Origin: Mycoplasma phocoeninasale
GTDB taxonomy: Bacteria > Bacillota_I > Bacilli_A > Mycoplasmatales > Metamycoplasmataceae
Assembly (NCBI RefSeq): GCF_012934885.1
Contig: NZ_CP051480.1
Location: 496,001-560,000, forward strand
Length of the DNA: 64,000 nucleotides
Direction of reading: 5' to 3'
The notes under the pieces: generated by a model
What the model was told of the DNA's origin: nothing
Databases searched by the model: none
Seen by the model: the letters and a program-made list of their open reading frames with translations, nothing else
Part shown: piece by piece, positions 31,029 through 45,500 of the stretch
How the letters are laid out: each line of letters opens with the position of its first letter
How positions within the stretch are numbered: position 1 is the first letter of the stretch
Position numbers and translations under genes: made by a program

Positions 31029-32576
31029 ATGACTAGAAGAAAATCAAAAATAAGACATGGAAATATCATTTTTAGATTTTTAAGAAAAATTGGAACAATT
31101 AGATATATCTTTCTAATTTATGTTTTATTTACCATTTTTATGTCAATTTTACTATATTGAAATATCTCACATAATTTTGATGAAGAGGGCAACCGAATCA
31201 AGATTTCATATCTTGATGCGCTTTTTGTTGCTTCTTCAGCTTTTAGTGATACCGGGCTAACAACAGTAGTTATTAGCGATACATTTAATGCCTTTGGTCA
31301 GGCGATTATTGCCTTTTGTATTGTCGTCGGTGGAATTGGGATTTTTACTTTTAAAGTTTATTTATTCCAGTCGATACTAGGATTAAAATCAAGTATTTTT
31401 AACAGTCAAGTATCACTAACTGAGCGCGGTGCCAATAATGTAAATGAAACTAAAAAAATGATTAAAATTTCGATTAGTTTCCTAATTATTGTTACTTTAA
31501 TGGCATCATTAATTTTCACTTTTATGTTCTATTATAATCCAAGTCCATACTTTAATGATGCTAAGGCAACTGCTACTACTAATCACCTTTTTAATCCTTA
31601 TGTCAAAGAAGCAAATAATCCTTATCAAAATTTTAATCTCTCAATTAGATATGGAATATTTCACGCCATTTCTTCTATTAACAATGCCGGCTTTGACATT
31701 ATTGGAAGCAAAAGCTTACAACCCTACTATCAAGATTTCGGGTTGCAAGCAATGACTATTGTGATTTTTTTAATTGGTGGAATTGGCTTTCCGGTAATTT
31801 ATGATATTTGAAAAAAAATTATTTCTACTAATAAAAACTCACCTCATCATCGTTTTAGTTTGTTTACCAAATTTACTTTAATAACATATGTGGTGACAAC
31901 TGTTTTGGGCTTGACTTTGACGGTTATATTCGAGACAACAACAAAAAACAGTGAATCATTTTGAAATCAACAAGAATATGGAAATACCTGGAGTAAACTC
32001 TTTGCCATTTTCTTTCAAACAAAATCAACAAGATCAGCAGGATTTTCAACCGTTAATTACTTTAACTTTACTCAACCAACAATTTTAATTCACGCTATTT
32101 TAATGTTTGTTGGATTTTCACCTGTTTCTACTGCCGGAGGGATTCGCAACACAACTATTGCAGTTATATTCTTAAGTATTTTAACTACCATTAGGGGCAA
32201 AAGAACTGTTCATGCCTTTAAACGTCAAATTGGAAAAGAAACCTTAATTAAGGCAATTAATGTTTTTGCCATTGCATTATTTTCAGTCGGAATTTTTACC
32301 TTAATTGTTTTTGCGACAATTCCAACTGCGGCAAAAACTGCGCACAACGAAGATTTCACAATGTTAAAAGTATTTTTTGAAATATGTTCAGCATTCGGTA
32401 ACTCAGGTCTTTCAATTGAAATTACTAATAGCGTTTTAACCGTTGGCAAATTATCATTAATTCTCGTAATGATAATGGGTCAATTCGGAATTCCACAAGT
32501 TATTAAAATTTGAGGAAGAACAAAATCAACACCAGAGCAATATCAATATATCTATGAAGATGTATCTATTGGCTAG
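31029..32576 (+). CDS. ktrB: Potassium transporter membrane subunit KtrB/TrkH
   Basis: The 515-residue protein moves K+ across the membrane. It has the four-fold pore-loop architecture of the Trk/Ktr family, with the filter segments SSAFSDTGLTTV, SSINNAGFDI, KSTRSAGFSTV and CSAFGNSGLSI separated by hydrophobic helices. A basic N-terminus (MTRRKSKIR) comes first. Several TGA codons encode Trp. ATG 31029 is preferred for conservation and a GGAAAGTGG upstream; no perfect Shine-Dalgarno is present. It ends 8 nt before the first giant lipoprotein gene with no terminator between, so they share a transcript. Confidence 0.92.
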
Positions 32577-32584
32577 GAGATATT

Positions 32585-35500
32585 ATGAAAAGAAACAAAT
32601 TTAATAAAACAATTATTGGTCTTAGCACCTTTATTGTTTTAGGATCATCAGGAATTATTGCTGCCTCATGTAGCAGTAAATCTACAAAAGAACCAATTAC
32701 AACTACTCCAGAAAAGCAGCAAACCTTATCAGGACAAATCAACTATCTTGCCATTGGAGATGACTATACTGCTGGCAATAACTATAGCAGTAATAACTTC
32801 ATTATCAATGGCCTTGATGAACAAAGCAATGAAATCAAAGGTTTATCATATGCCTCTTATTTAGCAAACGCTATTAAAGAGTTAGGCGATGAGAAGACTG
32901 CACTTGGCTCATATCACAATTATGGTTTTTCAGGCTCAAAATTAGATGATTGACTTTATATTTTAAACTCAGCAAAATATCCAATTAATGCTGAAATACA
33001 AAATAATGTTGAATACAATAAAAGCATAATGAAAAATGCCAATTCTGACCGATTTGAAAAACAATTTGGCAATTTTGATGAAGATGCTTTCACCAAAATT
33101 AAAGACAGTATTAAAAATGCTAACTTTCTAACTATTTCAATCGGGCTGAATGATTTTTTTAATGACCTTGATTTATTTAATAATTTATTTGCAATTACTA
33201 ATGATTCAGCAAATTACGAAAGCATTGAACAAGATCTAAAGGCTTGATATGACAATCTAGCAATTAAGTCGGCAGCAATAAATCAAAAATATAATAGCCT
33301 AATTGATGAAATTAAAGCTATAAATCCTAATGCTAACATTAATCTAGTTGGCTATATTAGCCCTTATTTAAGATTAAGTAGTATTCTTAGAAAACAATTT
33401 AATAAAGACTACATATATGACGGCGTAAAAGTTTTAAATAATTTACTTAAAAAAGTTGCTAATGATCGCAAAATTAATTTTGTTTCTTTCCATGATGAAG
33501 AATCAATTATTAGTAGTCCTAACAAGTTTTCAGCTGATATTTTTGAAATGCTACCATCGCTTGGGGCATATAAAAAATTAGCTCAAGATATTTTTATGAA
33601 ATTAGCCATTGATTCAAGTAAATATAGTGAAATCATTGGTAGTATAAATTCAGATAGTGATAATGCATCATATCGTCAAGCTATCTTATTTGCTAAAGAT
33701 GCTGAAGAGATTAAACAAACAATTCTGGGTGTGACTGGCGATAATGTTGATAATTTCTTAACTAAAAAATATCCTTTTGAAGAAGAAGGCGAAAACCAAA
33801 CACTTCTTGCAAATGAAAACCAACAAAAAGACAACAATCCTTTTATTATCTTGAAAGCTAAATTTAATGAAGGTAAAAATCTAAATATTAGTAATTTAAT
33901 TTTATTTTTCAACACAACAATGAAGCTTTTAGGTCTTAATTTATCAGAGCTTAAATCAACTTTTATCGAACTAAAAAATGATTTAGAAGATTCTGAGAAC
34001 CGTCAAGTATTTATCCAATTTATTGACGAAATTTTAGGCAACCAAACTCTTCAAAACAATCTTATTGAGGCCAAAACTAAAATCAATGAATTAATTGAAA
34101 AAAAATCATATGAAAACCTTGAAGCTAAAGACATCGCCTCAGCCTTCAAAGAAATTTTTCTATCCCCTATTAACATATATACATTTTTTAGGGAATTATC
34201 AAAAACTGATTTCATTAAAAATCCAATTATTACATCGAAATCTAAAACCTACACAGAACTGATATTACGTGACTTATTTGGATCCAATTTAGTTAAATCT
34301 TTTTTACCTTCAACAATTGCCGAAAATCTTGATAGTATTTTCAACAAAAGTGATTTTCAGGATTCCTTAAAAAATGTAATAAATGCTTTTATTAGTCATT
34401 TTCTTTCTGAATCTGATAAGTATAGCAAAACAACAAGTTATGTTGAATTTATTAATATATTATTTAAAGATAGTGATGCAGAAATCAAAAAATTCCTTGA
34501 AGTATTAATTAGTAATTTAAAAGATAGTCCTGATACTACCAATGCCTTAGTTTTAGAAATTGCCAATAGAATCAAAACTACTTACAATTTAGATGAAAGC
34601 AATTTTGAAAACATCAAAAAATTTATTAAAGTTTTTATCCTAAATATTGATGACTTTAAACATGTCAATAAACTCCTAGATTTTGGTATACAATCATTAA
34701 TTGAAATGCAAAATGAAACATCAGAGAATAAAACTATTGATAATTTCTTTAATCATTTATTTATTTCTATTTTAACTGATAAATTTGATAGCGAAAAAAA
34801 ACACAACCTACTATTTTCTCTCATTTCGGCAAATTTAGGAAAAAGCAAAGAAGAGCAAAATGATTATGTGAAAGGGCTACAAACTCTTAGCCTAGCATAT
34901 TTAGCAAAACAAAACTTATTTGATTCAGCTAATATTAGTAAATTAATTAATGAGAAAAATCGCGAAAGCATTACCTTGCTTTTATCTAATTTAGTTAAAA
35001 ATGACAGTGGTGAGCTAACTGAAAATGGCCGTAACTTTATTACTAATATCACTAGCTCAGTGCTGGAAAAAGAGATTCAAGATCCTGCCTCAAATTTCAA
35101 TACATTATTAAAACAAATTAGTTTCCTTGCTATTAATCCAATTAGTGCAGCTTTAAAAACTACATTTGGCGAAAACATTCAAATTAATGGTGAGAGTGTG
35201 GAGGTTTTCGTTGAAAAAATCTGAGATGATTTATGATCTCAAATAAGAAATAAAGAATTTAGTAATGATCTCAAAAATCTTATATCAAAAATTCTTGAAA
35301 GAGGACATCAATATGAGACTAGTTCAATATATAGTTTCATTATTTCACTACTAAAAGATGTTAAAAATAATAAACTTCTAGATTTAGTTAGCGGATTAGT
35401 TAAGAGAATTTTAAGCTCTGATGAAATTGTAAATAACGTTGTTCTTGGTTCACTTTCAGTTTTTGAGCAAAGTGCAAAAATTGAACTCTCATCTGAAAAG

Positions 35501-38500
35501 AAGCAACTTATTTCTTCATATCTAGCTAGTTTAATAAAAAATATTTCTGATTCAAAACTATATGTTTTTGCCAAAGCAAAACTAGAAAGTTCATTAAGTA
35601 AAATTGACGAAAGTAAGCAAAAGAATTTTGAAAATCTTGGCACTTATCTTAAAACTAGCATGGCGGAACTATTTAGCTCACAGAATACAACTCTTAGCGG
35701 AGAAATTCTTGATCTTATTTTTGTTAAAAATCTAAATAATGAACAAAAATTTCCATTTAATCAGACTATCAAAGTCTTTGCAGCAATTTTAGGAGAGGAC
35801 AAAATTGTTGATTTTGCCTTGTCTAAATTTGATGTTAAAAATCTAATCGATAAATTAATATCAAATGTTAAATTGGATGAAAGTTTAAGTGCCAATACTC
35901 AAAAATCCATTAGAGAAATTTTAGACAATCTTAATGTCTTTATTAAAGAAAATTTTGATAGTAAAATCTTACCTCTTGTTAAAGAACTACTGAAAGAATT
36001 CTTTGCAACAAATGAAAGTAAAAACTTTAATTCATTACCTGAGTTAATGAAAGAATTTGTGGTAAAAAACAAAGATAAACTAAAAGGAAAAATTAACGAC
36101 TTAATTGTCACCTTGACAAAAGACAATAATAATCTAAAGAAAAGTTTATCAAAACTAACAACATCATTAATTACCGATAATATTCCTGGATTTAATTGAG
36201 GAAGTGGTAGAGAAACACTTGAATCATCAATTGCTAAATTGGTGGATATTTTACCTAATTTGGGCTTAACTGACGTTATTCTAGAAACACTATTTAGTAA
36301 TATTGAGGATAATTTAGTAAATCACCAACTAGATGTTAACAAATACACATTCACTATTAAATTCGCAACAATAATTAATAGCATTAGCTTTAATGATTTA
36401 ATTAGTTTTATTAAGCAATTAAATTCAAATGAAATTAAAAATCTAGCCTTGCTAGCATTAAAGAATTTAAAACATATTTTAAAACTTCGTGCTACACCCA
36501 CAGCAGTAAATGCTACAAATCTATCACAAACAACAACTCTAAGCAATCGCTTTAAATTTAGTTTTAAAGGTGAAATTACTGTATCACTAGAAAATTGATT
36601 AAAACTTTTCAAAGCAACTTTTTCTATTTTGGATAAAAATGATAAAAATGAAATTAATAAAACTTTGATTGAAGAGATAAATGATTTATTTAATAATCAA
36701 GAAGCTAAAAAATTTATTAGTTTTAAACTAAGTTCAATTTTAAATTCATTAGTTGAAAAAGCTAATCCTAATAATAAAATTTGAGCTAACTTATTAGAAT
36801 CAATAGTTAATGGACTATTTGAAGGTAATAGCCACAAAAATTTAATTATAAAAGTTAGTGAATGATTTATTAATCTAGATAAAGCAAAATTAGAAAATTT
36901 TAAATCAATTAATGATATTACTAAATTATTTTTGAATGACAACAACCAAATAATAGGAAATTCACTAAAAGACATTTTTAAAAACCTATTAGCTGATGAA
37001 CAAAACGTTCAAAACTTTGTTGGATATATTTTAGATTTTGTTGAAAAAGAATATAAATTTACATCTACAGTAAATCAAAATCAAAATATTCAAACTATCT
37101 TAACCAAAGTTATTACTTCATTTAATAAAACTGAAATTATTAATAATTTAATTACCAAAGTATTGGAAAAGTTTAAGAATGTTGACTTTTTTGCTGAAAA
37201 TAAATTCAATAATGAAAAACTATTACAAAATATTAAAAATCAATTTTCCGAATATGATATTTTAGATATCTTCACTGAAGAAGCATTTGAGAACTTATTT
37301 GAATTTATTATAAAAGAAGGCAATGAAATTAGTTCAAATCAATTATTTTCAATGTATGAATATCTAAACACTAATTTAGCAAAACTACAAGCTCAAAAGG
37401 CAAATAATGATGCTATGATTAATGGACAACTATTGCTAAAAACAGCTGCTAATGGTGCTTCTAATTTTAAAACTAATCTAGAAAAAGTTATCTCTAATTT
37501 TCTTAATGCTCTAAATAAAGTTTTAAAGCCGCAAGATGATGATAAGGTAACAAAATTTAAAAGTACTGTTATTGAAACGATAACTAAAGTATTAGATGAT
37601 CAAGTTCAAAAATTTGACTATTCAAAACTAAAAAATAAATATATTTCAACAGAAAATCTTAAAAAAATAATTACCAAGATTTCAAGGTATGACGAAGTTA
37701 AAAATGTGTTCACAAATTTAATTAATGATTTTTCTAAGAGCAACATTTCTGATGACAAAAAGAATAATTTAGGTGAAATACTTAAAACTATAATTAATTT
37801 TTCAAAAAACAACTTATCAAAATCGTTTGATACATTAATAGAAAAAATTGTTGAAGATGAAGATGTTAAGAAATTATTAATTATGGATCTATTTAAATAT
37901 TTATCTATCATTGGCGATGAGCAAGATATTCAATTTATTAGCAATTTGTTCAAAAAGGTTTTAAATTCATTAAAGGATACTGATTTTAAAAAAATGATTT
38001 TTGACAAAATATTTAATTCATTGACAGAAAAGGCAACCTCATTTGATGTTTTAAATCCAACTTTATTTGTTAAGGAAATCATTGATAATTTAGGATCAAT
38101 TATTTCTCTTAATGATCTTTTATCACTAAGCACTATTTTAGGCGAAGGTGAAAATAACGTTAATGGTTCCGATCTTGTAAAAATTATTAATTTATTCTTA
38201 GGGAAATCGGAAAACCCAAATTCAATTATTTATAATGCACTATCTAATATAAATATGGACGAAGATGTTAACAAAAGAACTACTATAAAATCTCTTAACG
38301 ATCTTGTTTTGGGAACTAACAAAACCCCAAAGGCTGTAAAAGTTGATGAAAAATCTGAGAAAAAAAGTACAAGTTTTGATCCACTTAACTTTATTAATAA
38401 GTTATTTAAGCTATTAAGCGATGAACTTGAAAAAGAATCGAAAAATGACACTAAATATAAGAGTGATTATAAACATAGATACAATAAAGAAGCTTATAAG

Positions 38501-39073
38501 GCTACATATCGTTTTATAGTTACAATTAAATTTGCAATATTTGAAATGTTTGGACGTGAAACTTTTGATTCTGAAAGAGATTCTGGATTAAAAATAGGTT
38601 TATACAAATCAACTGGAGCCATATTGTGAGTATTGCAAGAAGGTTTACCTTATGGATTAGGTTCAATTATAGGTTCATTTTTGTCAGGCAAAACAATAGG
38701 AATGCAACAATATTTTAAAGATAATAATATTAGAAGAGAATTTACTAATTACGCAAAATCTTCGTCATTCTTCTTAGGATATACTTATAAATATTTTAAT
38801 GAGAATGATTATGACCCAAGTTCGATTGATTATTTGATTGTCACAAGTGGCTATAATGCTAAAGATTCAATATTAACGACTTCTGGAAATGAAAACTTAA
38901 CAAAATTCAAATATAAGGTAACTGAAAATGGAAATGAATATGAAGTTACTAAAAAAGACTACATTTTAATGACAATCAAAGAAGGTGGATTTGCTAAATT
39001 CATGAAGTTAAATAAAATAAAATCCGGTTCATCTTGAAGCGGCTTGGACAAAGTTAATTTTGAAGATCTATAA
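32585..39073 (+). CDS. Giant lipoprotein 1 with inactive-looking SGNH hydrolase domain
   Basis: Reading TGA as Trp joins many fragments into 2162 residues. The signal ends in the lipobox IAASC (Cys29). An SGNH-hydrolase-like domain occupies about residues 50-335: block I is AIGDDYTAG (58-64), block II NYGFSGS (112-118), block III IGLND (N189), and block V FEMLPSLGAYKKLA. The catalytic Ser of GDS is Asp60, and the Asp/His of the DxxHP motif are Phe320 and Leu323, so hydrolase activity is unlikely. About 1600 residues of helix-rich Lys/Asn/Leu sequence follow, then a conserved C-terminal module ending EGGFAKFMKLNK. AGGAGATATT precedes the ATG, 8 nt after ktrB. No enzymatic role is evident; it is presumably a surface structure or adhesin. 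Confidence 0.85.
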
Positions 39074-39523
39074 GAAAATATTGTAAAAAAATAATTATTT
39101 TTAAAATAATGACTGAAATATAAATAATGTTATTTTTTGAACTTTATAAGTAGAAATCCAACAATTTTTTAAAGGAAATGAATAAAAATAAAGCAAAAGT
39201 TAAAATAATTGCTAGTGTTTTTATCATTTATTTATTATAGTGGTACAATTTCAAATAATGTTTTTCAATTTAAAAAAACTAACATAATTTATATAAAATG
39301 ATTTTCACAATGCAATTAATTCTTAAAATGCTTTTAGCCAAATAATACAAATTTTTAAAAAAAGGTTAATGGCAATAAAATTTTTGGCAAATTATCAATG
39401 ATTTTCATGGTGATAATAATGCCAATCAAGTTTCTTAAAATTGAAGAATTCTAGGAAACTAAAAGCACACCAAAACAAAATCAATATACCAAATTGGACA
39501 TATTGATTAGTTAGGAGGTTATC
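39074..39523. other. 450-bp spacer between lipoproteins 1 and 2
   Basis: No intact gene. From about 39139 on it is the ktrB relic listed separately. I see no convincing terminator after lipoprotein 1, so transcription may continue. A good AGGAGG lies just before the lipoprotein 2 ATG. Confidence 0.6.
39139..39523 (+). pseudogene. Decayed copy of the ktrB 3' end
   Basis: The spacer is colinear with the last ~380 bases of ktrB (about 32203-32584). Matches keep order and spacing: TTGGCAAATTATC at 39384 (32443 in ktrB, 140 and 142 nt before their respective lipoprotein ATGs), GATTTTCACAATG at 39300 (32352), a GTTTTT-rich block near 39216, and CAAAATCAATATA-type sequence near 39476. The copy is full of stop codons and cannot encode KtrB. 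It shows that lipoprotein 2 arose by duplication of a unit containing the ktrB tail plus lipoprotein 1. Alignment was done by eye. Confidence 0.75.
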
Positions 39524-42500
39524 ATGAAAAGAAACAAATTTAACAAAACAATTATTGGTCTTAGTACTCTTGTTGTTTTAGGATCATCAGGAATTATTGC
39601 GGCTTCATGTGGCAATAAAGCCGAAAAAGAGAAAATTATTACTACTCCAGAAAAACAACAAATTTTGTCTGGACAAATTAAATATTTGGCAATTGGAGAT
39701 GACTATGCTGCTGGCAATAACTATAGCAACAATAACTTTGTCATTAATGGATTAGATGAGAAAAACAACGAAATTAAAGGTCTGTCTTATGCCTCTTATT
39801 TAGCGAATTCTATAAAAGAATTAAGTGATGAGAAAACCACTCTTGGCTCATATCACAACTATGGTCTTTCGGGTTCGAAATTAGATGACTGACTTTATAT
39901 TTTAAATTCATCAAAATATTCAATTAATGCCGAAATACAAAACAATGTTGAATATAATAAAAGCATAATGAATGATGCCAATTCTGACCGATTTGAAAAT
40001 CAATTCGGGAATTTTGACGAGGACGCTTTTTCCAAAATTAAAGAAAACATTAGAAATGCCAATTTTTTAACTATTTCAATCGGACTGAATGATTTTTTCA
40101 ACGATATTGATTTATTTAATCATTTATTTGCAATAACTAATGACTCAGCAGATTATGAAAATATTGAAAAAGATTTAAAATCTTGATATGATAGTCTTGC
40201 AATTAAATCAGTAGCAATATCTCAGAAATATAATAGTTTAATTGATGAAATTAAAGCTATAAATCCTAATGTTAACATTAATCTAGTTGGATATATTAGC
40301 CCTTATTTAAGATTAAGTAATATTCTTAGAAAACAATTTAATAATGATTACATTTATGATGGCATAAAAATTCTAAATAATTTACTTAAAAAAGTTGCTA
40401 ATGATCGCAAAATTAATTTTGTATCTTTCCGCGATGAGCAATCAATTATTAGTAGTCCTAACAAATTCTCAGCAGATATTTTCGAAATGTTGCCATCACT
40501 TGCTGCATATAAAAAATTAGCACAAGATATTTTTGCAAAATTAGCCATTGATTCAAGTAAATACAATGAAATTATTGGTGAGATAAGTTCTGATAGCGAT
40601 AGCACATCTTTCCGCCAATCAATTCTATTTTCTAAAAATGCAGAAGAGATTAAAGAAACAATTCTTGGGATAACAGGTGATAATGTTGATAATTTTATTA
40701 CTAAAAAATACCCATTTGAGGAGTTGGCAGAAAATCAAACACTAATCGAGAATGAAAATCAGCAAAAAAATACGAATCCATTTATCATCCTAAAGGCTAA
40801 ATTTAATAAAGGAAAAAATCTAGATAGTAGCAAACTGATTTTATATTTCAACACAACAATGAAACTTTTAGGCCTTAATTTATCAGATCTAAAATCAACT
40901 TTCACTGAACTAAAAAATGACTTAGAAATTGAAGAAAATCGGGCAGTTTTTGTTCAATTTATTGAAGAAATTCTTGATAACAAAAACCTTCAAAACAATC
41001 TCATCGAAGCTAAAAGTAAAGTTAATGAATTAATTGACAAAAAATCATATGAAAACATTGAGGCAAAAGACATAAGCAAAGCTTTTAGAGAAGTTTTTCT
41101 ATCTCCTGATAATATCTTTATTTTTATTAAAGAGTTGTCAAAAACTGATTTTATTAAAAATCCAATTATCGAAAATAAATATCCAGTTTATAGCGAATTA
41201 TTATTATCTGATTTATTAAGTTCAAATATAATCAAGTCATTTTTACCAGCCACTGTTGCTGAAAATCTTGATTCTATTTTTGGCAAAACTGATTTCAAAA
41301 TCTCACTTAAAAAAGTTGTTGATTCATTTATTGCAAACCTTCTTTCTAACCCTGATAAATATGCAAAATCGGAAAACTATAATGAATTCGTCAATCTTCT
41401 AATAAACGATAGTAGTCAAGAAATTAAGGACTTCATTAAAGTATTTATTAGCAATTTAAAAAATGATCCAGAACTTAGTGATAGTTTAGTTTCTGAAGTT
41501 TCCGAAAAAATTAAAGATGTTTATAATTTAGATGAAATTAAATATCAACAAATTAAGAAATTTATTCGTATTTTTATGCTGAATGTCGATGATTTTAAAA
41601 ATTCCGATAAATTATTAGACTTTTCACTTCAAACATTAATTAATTGACAGAGTGAAAGGTCGGAAAATAAAACTGTTGATAAATTCTTTGCTAATTTATT
41701 TGCTGCAATTTTAACTGATAAATATGATTTAAATAAAAAACACGATCTGCTTCTTTCACTTATTTCAGCAAATCTAGGAAAAACCGAAGAAGAACAAAAT
41801 GATTTCCGCAAAGGTTTTGAGGTTCTAAGTTTAGCTTATTTAGCAAAACAAAATATTTTTGATTCAACAAATATTGGCAAGCTAATTAATGAAAAAAATC
41901 GTAAAGACATTTTATCGTTACTATTTAATGTTATTAAAAATGAAAATAATGAACTAAATGAAGATGGGAAAACCTTTATTGCTAATATTTCAATTTCAGT
42001 GCTTGAAGGTGAAATCAAAGATCCTAATTCTAATTTAAATGCCTTGTTGAAACAATTAACTAATTATTTTATCATTAACCCAATTAGCTTAGGGCTTAAA
42101 ACAACTTTTGGCGAAAAAATTAATATTCATGGTCAAAGTGTTGAAAACTTTGTTGAACAAACCTGAGATCGATTATGAGAAAATATCAAAAGTCAAGAGA
42201 TTGTAGATAACATAAGATCACTTATATCAAAAATTCTTGAAAGAAGAGGTAATTATGATACTAGTTCAATGTATAGTTTCATATCTTCACTTGTTAAGGA
42301 TGCCAAAAACAACAATCTTATTAATTTAGTTGATGCTTTAATTAAAAAAATCTTAGCTTCAAAAGAAGTTTCACAAAACGTAATTGATGGCACATTTTCG
42401 CTTTTAGAGCAAAGTGCTAATGCTAAATTTACTGAGGAGCAAAAGAAACTAATTTCTTCATATTTTATTAACTTACTTTCAAATCTTCCAAATTCAAAAC

Positions 42501-45500
42501 TATATGCTTATGTTAAGGCAAAATTAAGCCAAACTCTTGAAAGAATTGATCAAAGTGAAGTAAATAATTTTGAAGCCTTAGGCAAATATATTAAACTAGA
42601 AATGTCAGAACTTCTAAGTTTTAAAAATCAATCGATTATTCAAGAAATCATTGATATTATCTTCATTAAAAATGCTAATAATCAACCACAAATGCCATTT
42701 AACGAAGTGATTAAGACTTTTTCAGCTATTTTAGGAAATGAAGAAATCATTGATTTCATAGTTAATAAGATTAATTTAAAAGATATTATTAGTAACTTGC
42801 TAAAAAATGTTAAATTATCTGCTAACTTAAGTATTCAAGCCCAAATGTATATTAAGGCCATTCTGAAAAATTTCGACACCTTTATTAAAGATAAATTTGA
42901 TAGTGAACTTCTTCCTTTACTTAAATCATTGCTAAAGAATTTTTTTGAAATTGATGCCAATCGAGAATATCAATCAATAAATGAATTAATTAAGGACTTC
43001 ATTTCTAAAAACAAGCAAACACTAAAAGAAAAATCTTCACAATTGCTCAAATCACTAATTGCCAGTGATGGCGGCAGTTTGAAGAGTAATATTTCTAAAT
43101 TAATGACCACATTAATTGATGATAATGTTACAGAATTTCAATGAGGAAAATCAAAAGAGAGTGTTCAATCAATTATTACCAAATTACTTGATTCACTATC
43201 AGAATTTAATCTTACAAATATTATTCTAGATAATATCTTTACTAATCTAGAGCAAAATTTAGAAGCTAATCAACTTAAAGTAAAAGAATATAAATTTAGC
43301 ATTAATCTTAGCAGTCTAATTAATGAGTTAAATTATGATACTTTAATTAATTTCATTAAAAAATTAACGGCTGCTGAAGCTAAAAACGTTGCCTTATTAG
43401 TTTTAAAAAATCTAAAATACATTTTAAAATCTTCTAATCAAACTAGCGAAATTAATGGAAGTGAAAAACCATCTCCAAGTCCTTCAAGCAATGGTAAAAT
43501 CCACTTTAGTTTTAGTGGTGAAATTAAAATTCCAATCAATAAATTACTTGAGATATTTAAAGTATCATTTGAAATCATAAAATTAGACGATGATAAAAAA
43601 GAAATTAAGGATGCTTTAAAAGAAACACTTAACGAAATTTTTAGAGATCAAAAAATAAAAGAATTTATAAAAGAAAAATTGCAAACCTTAATAAATAGAT
43701 TATCAAGTAAAGAAGACCTTACTAATAAACTTTTAAATAAAATTCTTGCTAAATTAGTTGATGGAATATTTGAAAATGATAAGTATAAGACATTAATTAC
43801 TAAAATTAGTGAATGATTCATTGATTTAAATACTGAAAAAATGAAGAATTTTAGATCATTTGACGATGTTATAAAGACTTTTTTGGAAAATAATCAAACA
43901 ACAATTGTCGATTTATTTAATGAGCTAATAAATGATCAAATTAGCAATAACGAACATCTTAAAGAATTAATTGGTTTGGGATTAGAATATGTTGCCAAAA
44001 GATATAAATTATCACTAACCAATATAAAATATGATGATTTAAAATCACTGTTAGCAAAGATAATTAAAGGGTTAGGCGGTGCTGATATTGTAAAGAGCTT
44101 AGCAGAAGAATTACTAAATAAACTTAAAGATATTAAACTTTTTGATAATAATTCATTTGATGAAGGTAAAGCGTTAGAGAATATTAAAGAAAAAATTATG
44201 GGCTTTGATTTTTGAAAGATGCTTTCAAAAGATAATTTCGAAAAGGTATTATCATCGATAATCAAAGGTGATGACAAGATTACAAGTCAAGAACTATTTT
44301 CATTATATGAATATCTAAAAGAACTACTGCCAAAATTGCAAAGCGTCACAAATGCCTCACCAGTTGAAGTTCAGGCAGAAAGTTCGGAAAAATTAGAACC
44401 TTCATCTAATGTAAATCTTGAAAAAATTATTGTAGATTTAATTAATGTCTTAAATAAGATTTTAAAAGATGAAGATAATAAAGTTACTGAGTTTAAAAAC
44501 ACAGTTGTAGAAACGATTAATATGATTATAAAAGATCAAGCAAAAAATCTAGATTATTCAAAAATTAAAAATAATTTTATATCAGAGGATACCCTTAAAA
44601 AGATATTTGAAAAACTTTCGAACTATGAAGAAATAAATATTTTGTTTAAAGATTTAATATCCGATTTTTCTAAATATGAAGCCAATAGAGAGAAATTAGG
44701 CGATATTATTGAAGCGGTATTATCTATTTCAAAAGATAATTTAACGAAAAATATCAACAAAATAATTTCTAAAATATCTAAGGATAATGACATTAAACCA
44801 TTACTAATAGATGAGCTATTTAGATATCTATCATTAGAAAATACTACTGAAGAAGATAAAATATTTGTTAGTGACTTAATAGATAGAATTGTAGTAAGGT
44901 TACAAGATCATCCTTTCTATAAGAAAAAGATTATTGATAATTTAGTTGATAAACTAACAAAAAATTCACAATCATTTAGCATTACTAATCCTCTTGGCTG
45001 AATTTTAGAAAGTTTAACCCAATTTAGTTCAATTATTTCATTAAATGATTTAGCAGTACTGGGACAATTTATTGGAGAGAATAATGTAATAAATGGCGAA
45101 ACCTTAGTTAAATTGATTAATTTAGTGTTAGGAAAATCAAAAAATCCCGATTCGGTTGTTTATAAATTGCTTTCAAACCTTAATGTGGGCGATAAAAGAA
45201 CAACCATGAAAGATCTAAACGATTACATATCATCAGGTGCTAAATCAGCGCTATCAAAATCTCAAGGTAAAGCTTCAGAAGCTAAAAAAGATGAAAATGA
45301 TATTAAATTTAGTGTCGATCCTCTAGCTTTAATTAATACAGTAATTAGATTATTAGCTCAGGAGGTTACTAAAGAGGGACGAACAATTCAAGATTACAAC
45401 AGTAAATATGAAATTAGATATAATAAACCGGCTTACCAAGCAACTTATCGTTTATTAGTAACGCTAAAATTAGTAGTTTTTGAAATGTTCGGACGTGAAA

